64,000 bases of DNA from Treponema socranskii subsp. buccale (GCF_024181585.1 NZ_CP054258.1:2046001-2110000); one strand, 5' to 3'; positions 18,316 to 27,607 are shown, numbered from the stretch's first letter. Program-made: numbers and translations. Notes: generated by a model from the sequence alone, not told the origin.

Positions 18316-19029
18316 CTAACCGCCGAGGTAAGCCGCTTTTACTGCGGGATCGGCAGCGAGATCGGCCGCCTTACCGCTCTTCGATATTGCGCCCGTTTCG
18401 AGGATGTACGCGCGGTCGGCAACGGAAAGCGCTTTATACGCATTTTGTTCGACGAGCAGAATCGTCGTCCCTTCCGCGCTGATTTTTTTAATAATCGAAA
18501 AGATTTCGTCGACGAGGATCGGCGCAAGCCCCATAGAAGGTTCGTCGAGCAAAAGCAGTTTCGGAGAAGCCATAAGTGCGCGGCCCATCGCAAGCATCTG
18601 CTGCTCGCCTCCGGAAAGCGTTCCCGCATTTTGCTTTACGCGTTCTTTCAACCGCGGAAAAAGAGCGAACACTTTTTCCGTATCGCGCCGGATTTCCGCC
18701 TTGTCACGCCGCAAATAGGCGCCGAGTTCGAGGTTTTCGCGTACCGAAAGGTTTTGAAAAATGCGCCGGCCTTCCGGCACCTGAATCAAGCGGCGTTCGA
18801 CGATTTTGTCGGGCGCGCAATCGGTGATGTCTTCTCCGTCGAAAAAAACGCTTCCCGCATCCTTTTTCAAAATATTCGAAACGGCGTGCAGCGTCGTCGT
18901 CTTTCCCGCGCCGTTCGATCCTATCAGCGTGATGACTTCTTTGTCTTCGACCGAAAACGAAATATCGTGCAGCGCTTTGATCGCGCCGTATGAGACGGTA
19001 AGATTTTTAACTTCGAGCAGCGTACTCAT
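18316..19029 (-). CDS. livF: Branched-chain amino-acid ABC transporter ATP-binding protein LivF
   Basis: A 237-aa ABC ATPase: Walker A GSNGAGKTT (about residue 38), signature LSGGEQQMLAMGRAL, Walker B KLLLLDEPSMGLAP and the H-loop replaced by Q in LLVEQN, which is typical of LivF. It pairs with LivG to power LivHM, which takes up branched-chain or related amino acids delivered by LivJ. It is separated from livG by 384 bp of repeat element E1, unusual for a liv operon. The element ends 12 bp before the ATG with a TATTAT box and a GGGGG stretch that may serve as ribosome-binding site. Confidence 0.95.
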   Translation of the reverse strand: MSTLLEVKNLTVSYGAIKALHDISFSVEDKEVITLIGSNGAGKTTTLHAVSNILKKDAGSVFFDGEDITDCAPDKIVERRLIQVPEGRRIFQNLSVRENLELGAYLRRDKAEIRRDTEKVFALFPRLKERVKQNAGTLSGGEQQMLAMGRALMASPKLLLLDEPSMGLAPILVDEIFSIIKKISAEGTTILLVEQNAYKALSVADRAYILETGAISKSGKAADLAADPAVKAAYLGG

Positions 19030-19040
19030 CGTGCCCCCTT

Positions 19041-19380
19041 ATAATAGGTTAAATGTCGAGTTTTGAAAATACCAGCGAAATAAAGCGATGCTTTCAGCGA
19101 AAATGACCGACGTACAATCTTTGTAGACGTATGTGAACGCGGCTCTCACAGCGGAATCCCCGCTTACGCTCCGGTTGTGCTTTTAAGCAAGGCTTCCGCA
19201 AGCTGAACGCACAAAGTCGCACGCGTGTCTCCCGCTGCTACGCCGCGTCACGCACGCGTCAAGCAATTTTGCACGCAGATGAAAACTTCGCCGTAAGCAT
19301 AATTTTATTCATTTTCAAAACTCGCCATCCATAGATACATGAAACAGTTGGAAAATTTCGAGTTTTAGAAAACTCGAAAT
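19041..19380. repeat. Inverted-repeat element, copy E1
   Basis: Perfect 14-bp inverted repeat CGAGTTTTGAAAAT (19057-19070) and ATTTTCAAAACTCG (19311-19324), with a separate near-perfect palindrome at 19355-19380 (12-bp arms ATTTCGAGTTTT, loop AG). The minus strand aligns with element E2 at 57661-57894. The end facing livF has CCTATTATAA (TATTAT at 19041-19046), with TTTTCA 17 bp upstream, so the element may supply the livF promoter. No open reading frame of note is inside. Confidence 0.8.
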
Positions 19381-19413
19381 CCAAGCTGACAATTAATAAA
19401 AATCGATTCTCGT

Positions 19414-20211
19414 TTATGACGCGTCCCGGCCGAGATAAGCTTTGATGACCTGCGGATTCGTCCGAATCTCTTCGGGCTTTCCTTCTGCAATGACGCGGCC
19501 GTAATCGAGCACCATGATGTGTTCGCAGATTCCCATGACGAGCTTCATATCGTGCTCGATGAGCAAAATCGTCAAATCGAATTCCTTTCTGATAAAATCG
19601 ATCATACGCATGAGTTCCGCCGTTTCCTGCGGATTCATTCCGGCCGCCGGTTCGTCGAGCAAAAGCAGCTTCGGCTTCGATGCAAGGGCGCGCGCGATTT
19701 CCAATTTGCGCTGTTCGCCGTAGGGCAGGTTGCGCGCGAGTGAGTCTTTTTTGCCGTCGATTTTAAACAGCTGCAAAAGATGCATCGCCCGTTCGCTCAT
19801 CATTTTTTCGTCGCGCCTGTACTTCGGAGTACGCAGCAGCACGTCGAGAGGAGAAACCGTACGCGACGAGTGCAGCGCGATGCGCACGTTGTCGATCACC
19901 GAAAGATTTCCGAAAAGCCTGATGTTTTGAAAGGTGCGCGCGATGCCGATCGCGTTGAGCTCGGCGGGCTTCATTTTATTTATGATGCGGACTTTGCCGT
20001 TTTTATCCCAAAACGAAAGCTGTCCGGAAGTCGGCGTATAGATACCGCTGATCATATTGAACAGCGTCGTCTTTCCCGCGCCGTTCGGGCCGATCAAACC
20101 GTAGAGCCCTCCTTCACGCAGTTCGCACGAAAATTCGCTCACCGCACACAAGCCGCCGAAGATGATCGAAACGTCGGTTGCTTCGAGCACGAGTTTTTTT
20201 TCATCGGCCAT
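19414..20211 (-). CDS. livG: Branched-chain amino-acid ABC transporter ATP-binding protein LivG
   Basis: A 265-aa ABC ATPase: Walker A GPNGAGKTTLFN, the LivG-type ARTFQNIRLF stretch, signature LPYGEQRKLEIARAL, Walker B LLLLDEPAAGMNP, and the switch His in ILLIEHDMKLV. Energises LivHM with LivF. The ATG at 20211 has GGAGGCG upstream and overlaps the last 11 bases of livM, indicating coupled translation; the longer frame to 20274 lacks a site. Confidence 0.96.
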   Translation of the reverse strand: MADEKKLVLEATDVSIIFGGLCAVSEFSCELREGGLYGLIGPNGAGKTTLFNMISGIYTPTSGQLSFWDKNGKVRIINKMKPAELNAIGIARTFQNIRLFGNLSVIDNVRIALHSSRTVSPLDVLLRTPKYRRDEKMMSERAMHLLQLFKIDGKKDSLARNLPYGEQRKLEIARALASKPKLLLLDEPAAGMNPQETAELMRMIDFIRKEFDLTILLIEHDMKLVMGICEHIMVLDYGRVIAEGKPEEIRTNPQVIKAYLGRDAS

Positions 20212-21199
20212 TGTGCGCCTCCGTTTTTTTGCCGCGCGCGAGAATCGAAGCGATTTTATCGAAGGTGCGGACAAATGAAAATTCTTTCATCCCCATGAGT
20301 CCCTGCGGGCGGAATATCATCACGATGATGAGGATAACAGGGTAAATAAGCAGGCGGTAATTTTGCAAAAAGCGTAAAAACTCCTGCACGTAGGTGAGCA
20401 CAAAGGCCGCGAGCACGCTTCCGGTCGTCGACCCCATGCCGCCGAGTACGACGAAGATGAGATAATCGATGCTCTTCGTAAACGACGCCTGGTCGGGTTT
20501 TACGAATCCGATAAAAGGCGCATAGAGCGCTCCGCCGATACCCGCGACAAAAGAGGCGACGACGAAACCGAGCATCTTATATTTAAACACGTCGATGCCC
20601 GCAGCATTCGCGGCGATTTCGTCTTCGCGCACGGCGAGGATCGCGCGACCGTAAGTCGATCGTATAAAATTTTGCACCAAAATGATGAGGGCGACAAGCG
20701 TTCCGACGATAACCGTATACGCGAGCGCGGGATTGAGGGCAAGCGCGGTCGGAAATTGTTTACCGTTCGGGCCGCCCGTCCATCGTTTTAAATTGACGAG
20801 TACGACGCGGATTATTTCACCGAAGCCGAGCGTTACGATCGCAAGGTAATCACCTTCGAGTTTGAGCGTCGGAAAGCCGATGAGAAATCCGAAAAACGAC
20901 GTAAGGATACCGGCTAAAACGATCGAAAGGGGCAGCGGCACATGCGCACTCGTCGAAAGCAAAATCGTCGCATACGCGCCGATCGCCATAAAGCCCGCCT
21001 GCCCGAGCGACAACTGCCCCGTAATGCCGCAGATCATATTGACGCTGAGCGCCATGATCGCGTTGACCGCCGACAGCGTGAGTATCTGCGCGGTATACGC
21101 ATCGATGATTTCCAAGCGTATGAGGAGGGCGGGAAGCGCGACGGCGAGCAGCGCGCACACACCCGGAACGAGCATATTTTTCAGCAGTGTATTTTTCAT
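20201..21199 (-). CDS. livM: Branched-chain amino-acid ABC transporter permease LivM
   Basis: A 332-aa inner-membrane permease with about nine hydrophobic segments. The LivM/BPD_transp_2 signature GQLSLGQAGFMAIGAYAT lies near residue 65, and the coupling-helix region RSTYGRAILAVREDEIAANAAG near 190. It forms the heteromeric channel with LivH. It follows livH by 53 bp and overlaps livG. Confidence 0.96.
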   Translation of the reverse strand: MKNTLLKNMLVPGVCALLAVALPALLIRLEIIDAYTAQILTLSAVNAIMALSVNMICGITGQLSLGQAGFMAIGAYATILLSTSAHVPLPLSIVLAGILTSFFGFLIGFPTLKLEGDYLAIVTLGFGEIIRVVLVNLKRWTGGPNGKQFPTALALNPALAYTVIVGTLVALIILVQNFIRSTYGRAILAVREDEIAANAAGIDVFKYKMLGFVVASFVAGIGGALYAPFIGFVKPDQASFTKSIDYLIFVVLGGMGSTTGSVLAAFVLTYVQEFLRFLQNYRLLIYPVILIIVMIFRPQGLMGMKEFSFVRTFDKIASILARGKKTEAHNGR

Positions 21200-21252
21200 A
21201 ATTAATAATAACTCCTATGCGATGCGGAAGCCGTATTCCTACGCTTGGCGCA

Positions 21253-22176
21253 TCACACTTTTACCGTACGGCTTTTTCCGAATATGCCCGACGGCTTTAC
21301 CAAAAGGACGATTATTAAAATCGAAAAAGAAATCGCGTCCGCGTACTGCGAAGAGAGAAAGCCCTTCGTGAGCGTTTCCGCGATGCCGAGCAGGATACCG
21401 CCGAACATCGCACCGGGGATCGAACCGATGCCGCCGAGAACAGCCGCGATAAAGGCTTTGAGACCGGGCATATAACCCATCATCGGATCGACTTGCGGAT
21501 AGGCGGTCGCATACAAAACGCCGCCCGCACCGGCGAGGATCGAGCCGATAACGAAAGTGACCGCGATGATACGGTTGACGCTGATCCCCATCAAAGAAGC
21601 GGCCTGCATATCGAACGAAACGGCTTGCATCGCTTTGCCCGTCTTCGTCCTGTTTACGATATAATTTAAAACGATCATCAAAAACGCGCTCGATGCGATG
21701 ACGATACACTGGATATTCGATACGGCAAGAGAGCCGAGCAAAAAGTTTTTTACCGCAATCGTCGGAAACTGACGAGGATCGGGACCGACAAAGGGCAGCA
21801 CGCGCATCGTATTTTGCAAAATGAGTTCGACCGCGATCGCCGTGATAAGCGAATTGAGGCGCGGAGCCGAGCGGAGCGGTCGGTAGGCAAAGCGCTCGAT
21901 GACGAGCGAAAGGAGGGCGCAAACGACCATAGCCGCGGCGAAGGCGAGCACGAGGCTTACGGGAGTGACGCTTGCTGCGACCGAAGGCGCGGATCCGAGC
22001 GCGACAAGCACGAAGTAGCCCGCGTACGCTCCCATCATGACGACATCTCCGTGAGCAAAATTAATAAGTTTTACAATGCCGTAGACCATCGTATAACCGA
22101 GCGCGATGAGAGCATAGATACTGCCGAGCGAAAGCCCGTTGATGAGCTGCTGTAAAAACAGTAAACCGTTATTCAT
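21253..22176 (-). CDS. livH: Branched-chain amino-acid ABC transporter permease LivH
   Basis: A 307-aa permease with eight or so membrane segments. It opens with QQLINGLSLGSIYALIALGY and VKLINFAHGDVVMMGAY, the classical LivH N-terminal pattern, and carries the coupling loop RTKTGKAMQAVSFDMQAASL. It is the first gene of the livHMG(F) unit; repeat element C lies upstream between it and livJ, so its promoter is probably within or beside that element. Confidence 0.96.
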   Translation of the reverse strand: MNNGLLFLQQLINGLSLGSIYALIALGYTMVYGIVKLINFAHGDVVMMGAYAGYFVLVALGSAPSVAASVTPVSLVLAFAAAMVVCALLSLVIERFAYRPLRSAPRLNSLITAIAVELILQNTMRVLPFVGPDPRQFPTIAVKNFLLGSLAVSNIQCIVIASSAFLMIVLNYIVNRTKTGKAMQAVSFDMQAASLMGISVNRIIAVTFVIGSILAGAGGVLYATAYPQVDPMMGYMPGLKAFIAAVLGGIGSIPGAMFGGILLGIAETLTKGFLSSQYADAISFSILIIVLLVKPSGIFGKSRTVKV

Positions 22177-22285
22177 AGCCGATTACCAAACCTTTTCCAA
22201 CCTTTTTATTTTCTGTATTAAACGATAAGTTTTACAGTACCATATCCGCGCCGATTATTCAATAAAACGCTCATTAATAATTCAT

Positions 22286-22535
22286 GGCAACCGTCCCGGA
22301 AACTATGCCTTTTAAAAGATAGCGTGCAATGTAAAAATCGGCTGCTCTCCCGGCAGCAGCCCTGCCGTTCACCGCGGCTGACCGTAATCGGAATCGGACT
22401 GCGCAATCTTTTTTAACAAAAAGATTGCTTGCCATCGGTCAGAGCGGTTCGGCGGCACTGCCGCTGCCTCGCGTTCCGCCTTTTTTGTCTGTCTGTACAC
22501 TTTTTTTATATGCGCGCATTTCCGAGACGGTTGCC
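22286..22535. repeat. Palindromic repeat element, copy C
   Basis: A 250-bp element with perfect terminal arms GGCAACCGTC (22286-22295) and GACGGTTGCC (22526-22535). The two bases that differ from copy B in the left arm are matched by complementary changes in the right arm. Inner arms CTGACCG/CGGTCAG likewise differ from copy B in a compensating way. A central hairpin GCAATCTTTTTT...AAAAAGATTGC and GCGGC-act-GCCGC follow. The 9-bp CATTAATAA lies just outside each end (22272-22280 and 22538-22546), a possible target duplication. It fills the gap between livH and livJ. Confidence 0.85.
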
Positions 22536-22566
22536 TGCATTAATAACTTGCATACTGCGTACAGAT

Positions 22567-22603
22567 GAAAAAAAGGCGCCGCTTCGCAAAGGAAGGGGCG
22601 CCT
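22567..22603 (-). terminator. Rho-independent terminator of livJ
   Basis: On the minus strand AGGCGCC (22603-22597) pairs with GGCGCCT (22580-22574) and is followed by a run of eight T (22574-22567). It lies 20 bp after the livJ stop. Confidence 0.85.
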
Positions 22604-22622
22604 CTTGCCGTGCAAAAAAGCT

Positions 22623-23768
22623 TTAGGGATTGACCGTCGTCTTATACACGCTCGTCAACTTTCCGTCGCCGCTTCGCACGAGTTCGAGCATGACGGCGGA
22701 CTTGACGGGATTATGAAGCGCATCGAAAGTCAAATGCCCCGTAACGTAATCGCCGTTCGTCTGCTCAAGAGCCGAGCGGACGGAAGCGACGTCGAGGGTT
22801 CCCGCTTTCGCGATCGCGTCACGCAGCATGTACACGCTGTCGTAGCCGAGAGCCGCAAACGCGTTGGGCGCGGAATTGTATTTTGTCTTAAAGGACGAAA
22901 CGAATTTCTGCACCGCAGGAACCTCCGAATCGACCGCATAGTGATTCGAATAAAATCCGTTGAGCACTTCGTCTCCCGCATTTCCGGCCAGTCCGTCCCA
23001 TCCGTCCCCGCCGACGATCGGCGTCGTTATGCCCTGCATACGGAGCTGGCGCGCGATGAGCGCGACCGTACCGTAGTAATCGGGAATATAGACGACATCG
23101 GGTGCCGCGTTTTTAATCTTCGTAAGCTGCGCATTGAAATCCTTATCGCCGGTCGAATACGATTCGCGCGCGACGACCGTTCCGCCGCCGGCTTCAAACG
23201 CTTTGACGAAATTTTCTTCGAGCCCGACGGAATAATCGTTTTGAATGTCGTACAAAACGGCGGCGCGCTTTGCACCGAGCGTATCCGTTGCGAATTTGCC
23301 GCCGACCGTTCCCTGAAACGGATCGATAAAGCACGCACGGAAAATATAATCGCCCGCCTCGGTGATCGCGGGGGACGTCGCCGCCGGTGCGATTTGAATG
23401 ACTCTGCCCGCCTGCGCGAGCGTCGTTACCGCCTGTACGCAGCCTGACGTCAGCGAACCGATAATGAATTTCACTTTGTCTTTTGTCGTCAATTTTTTGA
23501 ACGCGTTGACGCTCTTGTCGGGCTTGCCTTCATCGTCTTCTCCGATAAGAACGAGTTTTTTACCGTTTACGCCGCCCGCTTCGTTTATTTCATCGATAGC
23601 GAGGTCGATGCCTTTTTTGCATTCGACGCCGTATACGGCGACGTCGCCCGACAGCGGAAAGATGCCGCCTATCGCAATCGTATCGCTTTCGCTTTTGGAA
23701 CAGCCCGCTGCAAAAAGCGCCAAAGCTGCAGCAAGCGCAAAACCTGCACATTTACCGAGCACTTTCAT
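22623..23768 (-). CDS. livJ: Branched-chain amino-acid ABC transporter substrate-binding lipoprotein LivJ
   Basis: A 381-aa periplasmic-binding protein with a lipoprotein signal: hydrophobic stretch to FAAGC (Cys23), so it is tethered rather than free. The mature part follows the Peripla_BP_6 pattern: IGGIFPLSGDVAVYGVEC, AIDEINEAGGVNGKKL, IIGSLTSGCV and APAATSPAIT, then YDSVYMLRDAI. It delivers Leu/Ile/Val-type ligands to LivHM. It has its own promoter and terminator, allowing higher expression than the membrane components. The Shine-Dalgarno GGAGG is within a short palindrome ATACCTCsGAGGTAT (23775-23789). Confidence 0.94.
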   Translation of the reverse strand: MKVLGKCAGFALAAALALFAAGCSKSESDTIAIGGIFPLSGDVAVYGVECKKGIDLAIDEINEAGGVNGKKLVLIGEDDEGKPDKSVNAFKKLTTKDKVKFIIGSLTSGCVQAVTTLAQAGRVIQIAPAATSPAITEAGDYIFRACFIDPFQGTVGGKFATDTLGAKRAAVLYDIQNDYSVGLEENFVKAFEAGGGTVVARESYSTGDKDFNAQLTKIKNAAPDVVYIPDYYGTVALIARQLRMQGITTPIVGGDGWDGLAGNAGDEVLNGFYSNHYAVDSEVPAVQKFVSSFKTKYNSAPNAFAALGYDSVYMLRDAIAKAGTLDVASVRSALEQTNGDYVTGHLTFDALHNPVKSAVMLELVRSGDGKLTSVYKTTVNP

Positions 23769-23805
23769 ATCGAATACCTCCGAGGTATAACCTTAAGTAT
23801 GAGTA

Positions 23806-23835
23806 AATATATTCAAAAATACTGAAGTCTGTCAA
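23806..23835 (-). promoter_or_regulatory. Strong sigma-70-type promoter of livJ
   Basis: On the minus strand: TTGACA (23830-23835), 18-bp spacer, TATATT (23806-23811), 37 bp before the ATG. The best-matching -35 box in the window. Confidence 0.75.
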
Positions 23836-23930
23836 GGGCACCGATTGCATAGGGCCACAGCACACGACCGCAGTAATCCGCCGGGGCTTGCACACGCGCT
23901 ACGATAAGCTGCCGCACCCCGCCGCTGAGC

Positions 23931-25961
23931 TTACACGCGTTTTGCCGATTTTTTTGCGGCGGGCTTTGACGCGTCTTCGATCGCTTTTGCGTGCGCTTCG
24001 GCTTTGACGATATCTTCGAATTCTTTGCCTTCCATCGTTTCTTTTTCGAGCAGATACTTCGCGATGTATTCGAGCAGCTCGCGGTGTTTTTTCAAAAGCG
24101 CGACGACGGATTTATAGCGTTCGGCCATAACGCGGGCGATCTCTTCGTCGATGTATTTTTGCGTTTCTTCCGAATATTCGCGCACAAGCTGCGGTTCGGT
24201 AGCCCCGTATCCCTGCCCCGATTTTCCGAGCGTAACGTTTTTGAATCGGTCGCTCATACCGTAATCGGTGATCATTTTGCGGATCGTGTCGGTTGCCCGC
24301 TGGATATCGTTTGCGGCTCCGGTCGAAATCTCGTCGAAGATGACCTGTTCGGCAGCACGTCCGCCGAGGAGGACATCGACTTCGTTGATCAAATCGCGTT
24401 TCGTCTGCATCGTTTTTTCTTCCTCTTCACGGTACTGCGTAAAGCCTCCGATACCGTGCGAGCGCGGAACGACGGTGATCTTGTTAACCGGCGGATAGTC
24501 GGGCGTAAAAGCGCCGACGAGCGCGTGCCCCGTTTCATGGAACGCGACGATGCGCCGTTCTTTTTCGTTTTCCTTGCGCGTCTTTTTTTTGAGACCGATG
24601 CTCACTTTGTCGATCGCGTCGTTAAAATCGGACATCGTCACTTTCGCGTGTCCGTTGCGTACGGCGAGCAATGCCGCTTCGTTTACGACGTTCGCAAGGT
24701 CGGCCCCCGCGAAACCTATCGTACCGTGGGCGAGGGATTCGAAATCGACGTCGGAATCGAGTTTGACGTTTTTCGCGTGGATGCGCAAAATCTCTTCCCT
24801 GCCCTTGACGTCGGGACGTTCGACGGGCACTTGGCGGTCAAAGCGGCCGGGGCGCAAAAGCGCGGGATCGAGTATGTCGGGGCGGTTCGTCGCCGCCAAA
24901 ATGATCAATCCTTTTTCGTTGTCGAAACCGTCCATTTCGACGAGGAGCTGGTTGAGCGTCTGTTCGCGTTCGTCGTTGCCGCCGAGGTTGTTCATGCGGC
25001 TTTTGCCGATCGCGTCGAGTTCGTCGATAAAGATGATGCACGGCGCTTTTTCGCGCGCTTGGCGGAAGAGATCGCGAACGCGGCTCGCACCGACGCCGAC
25101 GAACATTTCAACGAAGTCCGAACCCGAAATGCGGAAAAACGGTACGCCCGCTTCTCCCGCTACGGCGCGCGCGAGGAGCGTTTTACCCGTACCCGGCGGC
25201 CCGACCAGGAGCACGCCCTTCGGGATCTTACCGCCGATGTCGGTGTATTTTTTCGGCTGCTTTAAAAAATCGACGACTTCGACGAGCTCCTCTTTCGCTT
25301 CGTCGACGCCCGCGACGTCGGAAAAGCGCGTCTTCACTTTGCCCTCTTCGACGGCTTTTGCGCGCGACTGCCCCGCACCGAAAATACTTCCCATACCGCC
25401 GCCCATGCCGCTTCCCATCTTTCGGAGCACGAAAAAGTACATAAGGAAAATAAAAACGATGGGTATGAGATTGGCGAGGATCGGAAGGAGATAACTGTTT
25501 TGCCGAAGCACGAATTTATAATCGACACCCTTTTCGTTCATCAGTTCAATGAGCCCTTCGCTCAGGCCCAGTACGCCGAGCGTTTTATATTCCTGCCGGC
25601 TGCGCGTTTGAACGGGAAAGAGCATATAGCCTTTTGTGCTCTGTTCGGAAGACAGGGCGCGCTCGGGACCGTAACCGGTAAAATACGTTTCGCCGAGTTC
25701 GACCGAAACGATCTTTCCGTCTTCGATGAGACTGCGGAATTCCGAAAAATCGATGAGATTATCCGGCTTCGACATGACAAACATATTGACCAGCGCGAGG
25801 ACGGCAAGCACGAGGAGCATAAGCGCCCACAACGGAAAACGGGAACGGTTATTATCGTCGTCTTTTTTCTTTTTATCGTTATTATCCGGTCCGGCAAATT
25901 TAAAAAAATTGTACGGATCGTCTTTATTGTCGTCTTTTTTATCGTCGATTTTATCGCTCAT
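23931..25961 (-). CDS. ftsH: ATP-dependent zinc metalloprotease FtsH
   Basis: A 676-aa membrane AAA+ protease. A charged N-terminus rich in Lys/Asp is followed by a membrane segment ([20 protein letters not shown]), the small periplasmic domain, and a second segment ([20 protein letters not shown]). Then Walker A GPPGTGKT, Walker [12 protein letters not shown], arginine-finger region [17 protein letters not shown], and the zinc site FHETGHAL with its downstream Asp. It degrades misfolded membrane proteins and regulators. The ATG at 25961 has GTGAGG upstream; the 133-residue extension to 26360 crosses the intergenic region and fliS and is rejected. Divergent from fliS. Confidence 0.96.
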   Translation of the reverse strand: MSDKIDDKKDDNKDDPYNFFKFAGPDNNDKKKKDDDNNRSRFPLWALMLLVLAVLALVNMFVMSKPDNLIDFSEFRSLIEDGKIVSVELGETYFTGYGPERALSSEQSTKGYMLFPVQTRSRQEYKTLGVLGLSEGLIELMNEKGVDYKFVLRQNSYLLPILANLIPIVFIFLMYFFVLRKMGSGMGGGMGSIFGAGQSRAKAVEEGKVKTRFSDVAGVDEAKEELVEVVDFLKQPKKYTDIGGKIPKGVLLVGPPGTGKTLLARAVAGEAGVPFFRISGSDFVEMFVGVGASRVRDLFRQAREKAPCIIFIDELDAIGKSRMNNLGGNDEREQTLNQLLVEMDGFDNEKGLIILAATNRPDILDPALLRPGRFDRQVPVERPDVKGREEILRIHAKNVKLDSDVDFESLAHGTIGFAGADLANVVNEAALLAVRNGHAKVTMSDFNDAIDKVSIGLKKKTRKENEKERRIVAFHETGHALVGAFTPDYPPVNKITVVPRSHGIGGFTQYREEEEKTMQTKRDLINEVDVLLGGRAAEQVIFDEISTGAANDIQRATDTIRKMITDYGMSDRFKNVTLGKSGQGYGATEPQLVREYSEETQKYIDEEIARVMAERYKSVVALLKKHRELLEYIAKYLLEKETMEGKEFEDIVKAEAHAKAIEDASKPAAKKSAKRV

Positions 25962-26057
25962 CAAAAACCTCACTGGGATACATTCCGGTACTTTAAATAT
26001 ACGAAATATCATCAGGTTTGTCGACAGAAAAAATACTCCCGCCGAATAAATTTTATA

Positions 26058-26084
26058 TAAAGTTTCATTTTTAAATACCGATAC
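26058..26084 (+). promoter_or_regulatory. Sigma-28-like (FliA/WhiG) promoter upstream of fliS
   Basis: TAAA at 26058-26061, exactly 15 bases, then ACCGATAC at 26077-26084. This matches the flagellar consensus TAAA-N15-GCCGATAA at all four -35 bases and six of eight -10 bases, 64 bp before the fliS ATG. The flagellar chaperone genes downstream make it biologically sensible. Confidence 0.6.
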
Positions 26085-26147
26085 TGATATACGGATGACT
26101 GTTATTTCAGGGAAATTATTTGCTGCATGGGTACACGGAGGTTGAAC

Positions 26148-26588
26148 ATGGGCTATAATCAAGCGTATAATGCATATAAAAATACCAATATCCGCACGGC
26201 CAGTCAGGGGCACCTCGTCGTTTTGCTCTATGAAGGAGCGGTGCGCCAGCTCTCGGCCGCTGCCGATATGTTCGATGCCGCGAACACCGTAAAAGCGCGC
26301 GATATCGAAAAGTTCAACAACTGTCTGCAAAAAGCGCAGGCGATCATCACGGAGTTGCAAGTGTCGCTCGATATGGACAGGGGCGGAGAAATCGCAAAAA
26401 ATCTCATGTCGCTGTACATATTTTTCAATAACGAGCTCATGTCGGCAAACATCAACCGCGATAAAAAAAAGATCGATTTTGTATTGTCGATGATGACGGA
26501 ACTTTCCGGCGCGTGGCGGCAGGCGGCAAGCAGCACGGCAAATGCGCCGGCGGCGACGGTCGCAAATGCATTGAATATAGAAGGCTGA
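26148..26588 (+). CDS. fliS: Flagellin export chaperone FliS
   Basis: A 146-aa four-helix protein. [20 protein letters not shown] followed by [13 protein letters not shown] is the classic FliS opening; [22 protein letters not shown] matches helix 3. FliS binds the flagellin C-terminus to stop premature polymerisation before export. ATG 26148 is preceded by CGGAGG; the longer frame from 26127 is not used. It heads a plus-strand operon with the FlgN-like gene (14-bp gap) and folA. Confidence 0.93.
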   Translation: MGYNQAYNAYKNTNIRTASQGHLVVLLYEGAVRQLSAAADMFDAANTVKARDIEKFNNCLQKAQAIITELQVSLDMDRGGEIAKNLMSLYIFFNNELMSANINRDKKKIDFVLSMMTELSGAWRQAASSTANAPAATVANALNIEG

Positions 26589-26602
26589 ACCGAGAGGTGA
26601 TC

Positions 26603-27082
26603 ATGCAGAAACTTTCACAAAACGAAATAAACGAACGGGTTGCCGTACTCAAACGATTTAAAACGCTGCTCGAACGGCAGCGCGACAAATTCCGCGAATA
26701 TCTTTCAGTGCTTGAAAAACAGCAAACGTCGATTACGGAAGAAAATACCGACGCGCTCATCGCGCACACGGAACTCGAACAGCAGGTCGTTTCGAATATC
26801 GCCGGCCTGCAAAAAGTGATCGTGCCGATGGCGGAAATGTATTCGTCGATCAGAAGTTCCGCTCCGGAAGGCGAAACCCGCGCACTCGAATCGATTCAAA
26901 AAGACCTCGCGCACTTGCAGTCGCAAGTCCTCGCTCAAAACGAAAAAAACCGCAGCCTGCTCCGCGTCCACATCGCCGATATTCAAAAGCAGATGGAGCG
27001 TATTAAAAACCCCTACCGCGGCAACAGAAGCGTGTACGCGCAAAAGCAAAGCGTCGGAAGCTTTGTCGAAGTGCAGGCGTAA
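26603..27082 (+). CDS. flgN: FlgN-like flagellar chaperone
   Basis: A 159-aa, almost entirely helical protein: NERVAVLKRFKTLLERQRDK, LEKQQTSITEENTDALIAHT, and a C-terminal tail with QMERIKNPYRGNRSVYAQK. The pattern and position after fliS fit FlgN, the chaperone for the hook-filament junction proteins FlgK and FlgL. ATG 26603 has GAGAGGTG upstream; the longer frame overlapping fliS is rejected. Followed by folA after 6 bp. Confidence 0.75.
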   Translation: MQKLSQNEINERVAVLKRFKTLLERQRDKFREYLSVLEKQQTSITEENTDALIAHTELEQQVVSNIAGLQKVIVPMAEMYSSIRSSAPEGETRALESIQKDLAHLQSQVLAQNEKNRSLLRVHIADIQKQMERIKNPYRGNRSVYAQKQSVGSFVEVQA

Positions 27083-27088
27083 GAGGGC

Positions 27089-27607
27089 ATGATCGCACTC
27101 ATCGCAGCGTACGCAAAAAACCGCGCGATCGGAAAAGACGGCAAACTCCCGTGGAAATTAATAAACGAACTGCATCATTTCCGCGATATAACCGCGGGCA
27201 ATATCGTAATCATGGGACGAAAGACATTTGAGTCCATAGGAAAACCGCTTAAAGGCAGAACGACGATCGTCCTTTCAAAAAACAAAATATTTTCCGAAAA
27301 ACGGCAGCCCGAAGCAAAGCTCTACGAAGCGCGAAGCATGAGGGAAGCGCTTTCGCTTGCGGAAACGCTTTCGGCAAAAAGCGATCCCCCTGCCGATATC
27401 TTTTTTGCGGGAGGCGAAGCGGTTTTTGCAGAAGCCCTGCCGCTTTGCAGCGCGCTTTATATAACGGAAATCGACGCATACGTCGATGCCGACACTTTTT
27501 TCCCGGAATTCGACGAAACGCTTTTCGAAAAAAAAATTATTAAAAAGGTAGACGACGATACCCTGCCCTACACATATATCCTGTACACGAAAAAAGAGCG
27601 CGATTGA
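27089..27607 (+). CDS. folA: Dihydrofolate reductase
   Basis: A 172-aa enzyme: MIALIAAYAKNRAIGKDGKLPW carries the Ala/Ile pocket and Met20-like loop (in two pieces: IAAYAKNRAIGKDG and KLPW), HHFRDITAGNIVIMGRKTFES binds NADPH, and IFFAGGEAVFAEAL holds the conserved Gly-Gly. It reduces dihydrofolate to tetrahydrofolate with NADPH. The motif Glu/Asp at the active site is taken by the N-E-L-H-H-F helix (Glu). It is placed at the end of the fliS-flgN operon, probably read-through expressed. AGAGGG precedes the ATG. Confidence 0.93.
   Translation: MIALIAAYAKNRAIGKDGKLPWKLINELHHFRDITAGNIVIMGRKTFESIGKPLKGRTTIVLSKNKIFSEKRQPEAKLYEARSMREALSLAETLSAKSDPPADIFFAGGEAVFAEALPLCSALYITEIDAYVDADTFFPEFDETLFEKKIIKKVDDDTLPYTYILYTKKERD

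Noticed and set aside
22272-22546. A 9-bp CATTAATAA target-site duplication around element C
   Set aside because: The spacing to each arm is unequal, the sequence is partly palindromic and AT-rich, and copies B and D show no equivalent, so it was not used as proof of transposition.
25962-26360. N-terminal extension of FtsH
   Set aside because: It crosses the divergent promoter region and the fliS gene; the canonical start with a membrane segment follows at 25961.
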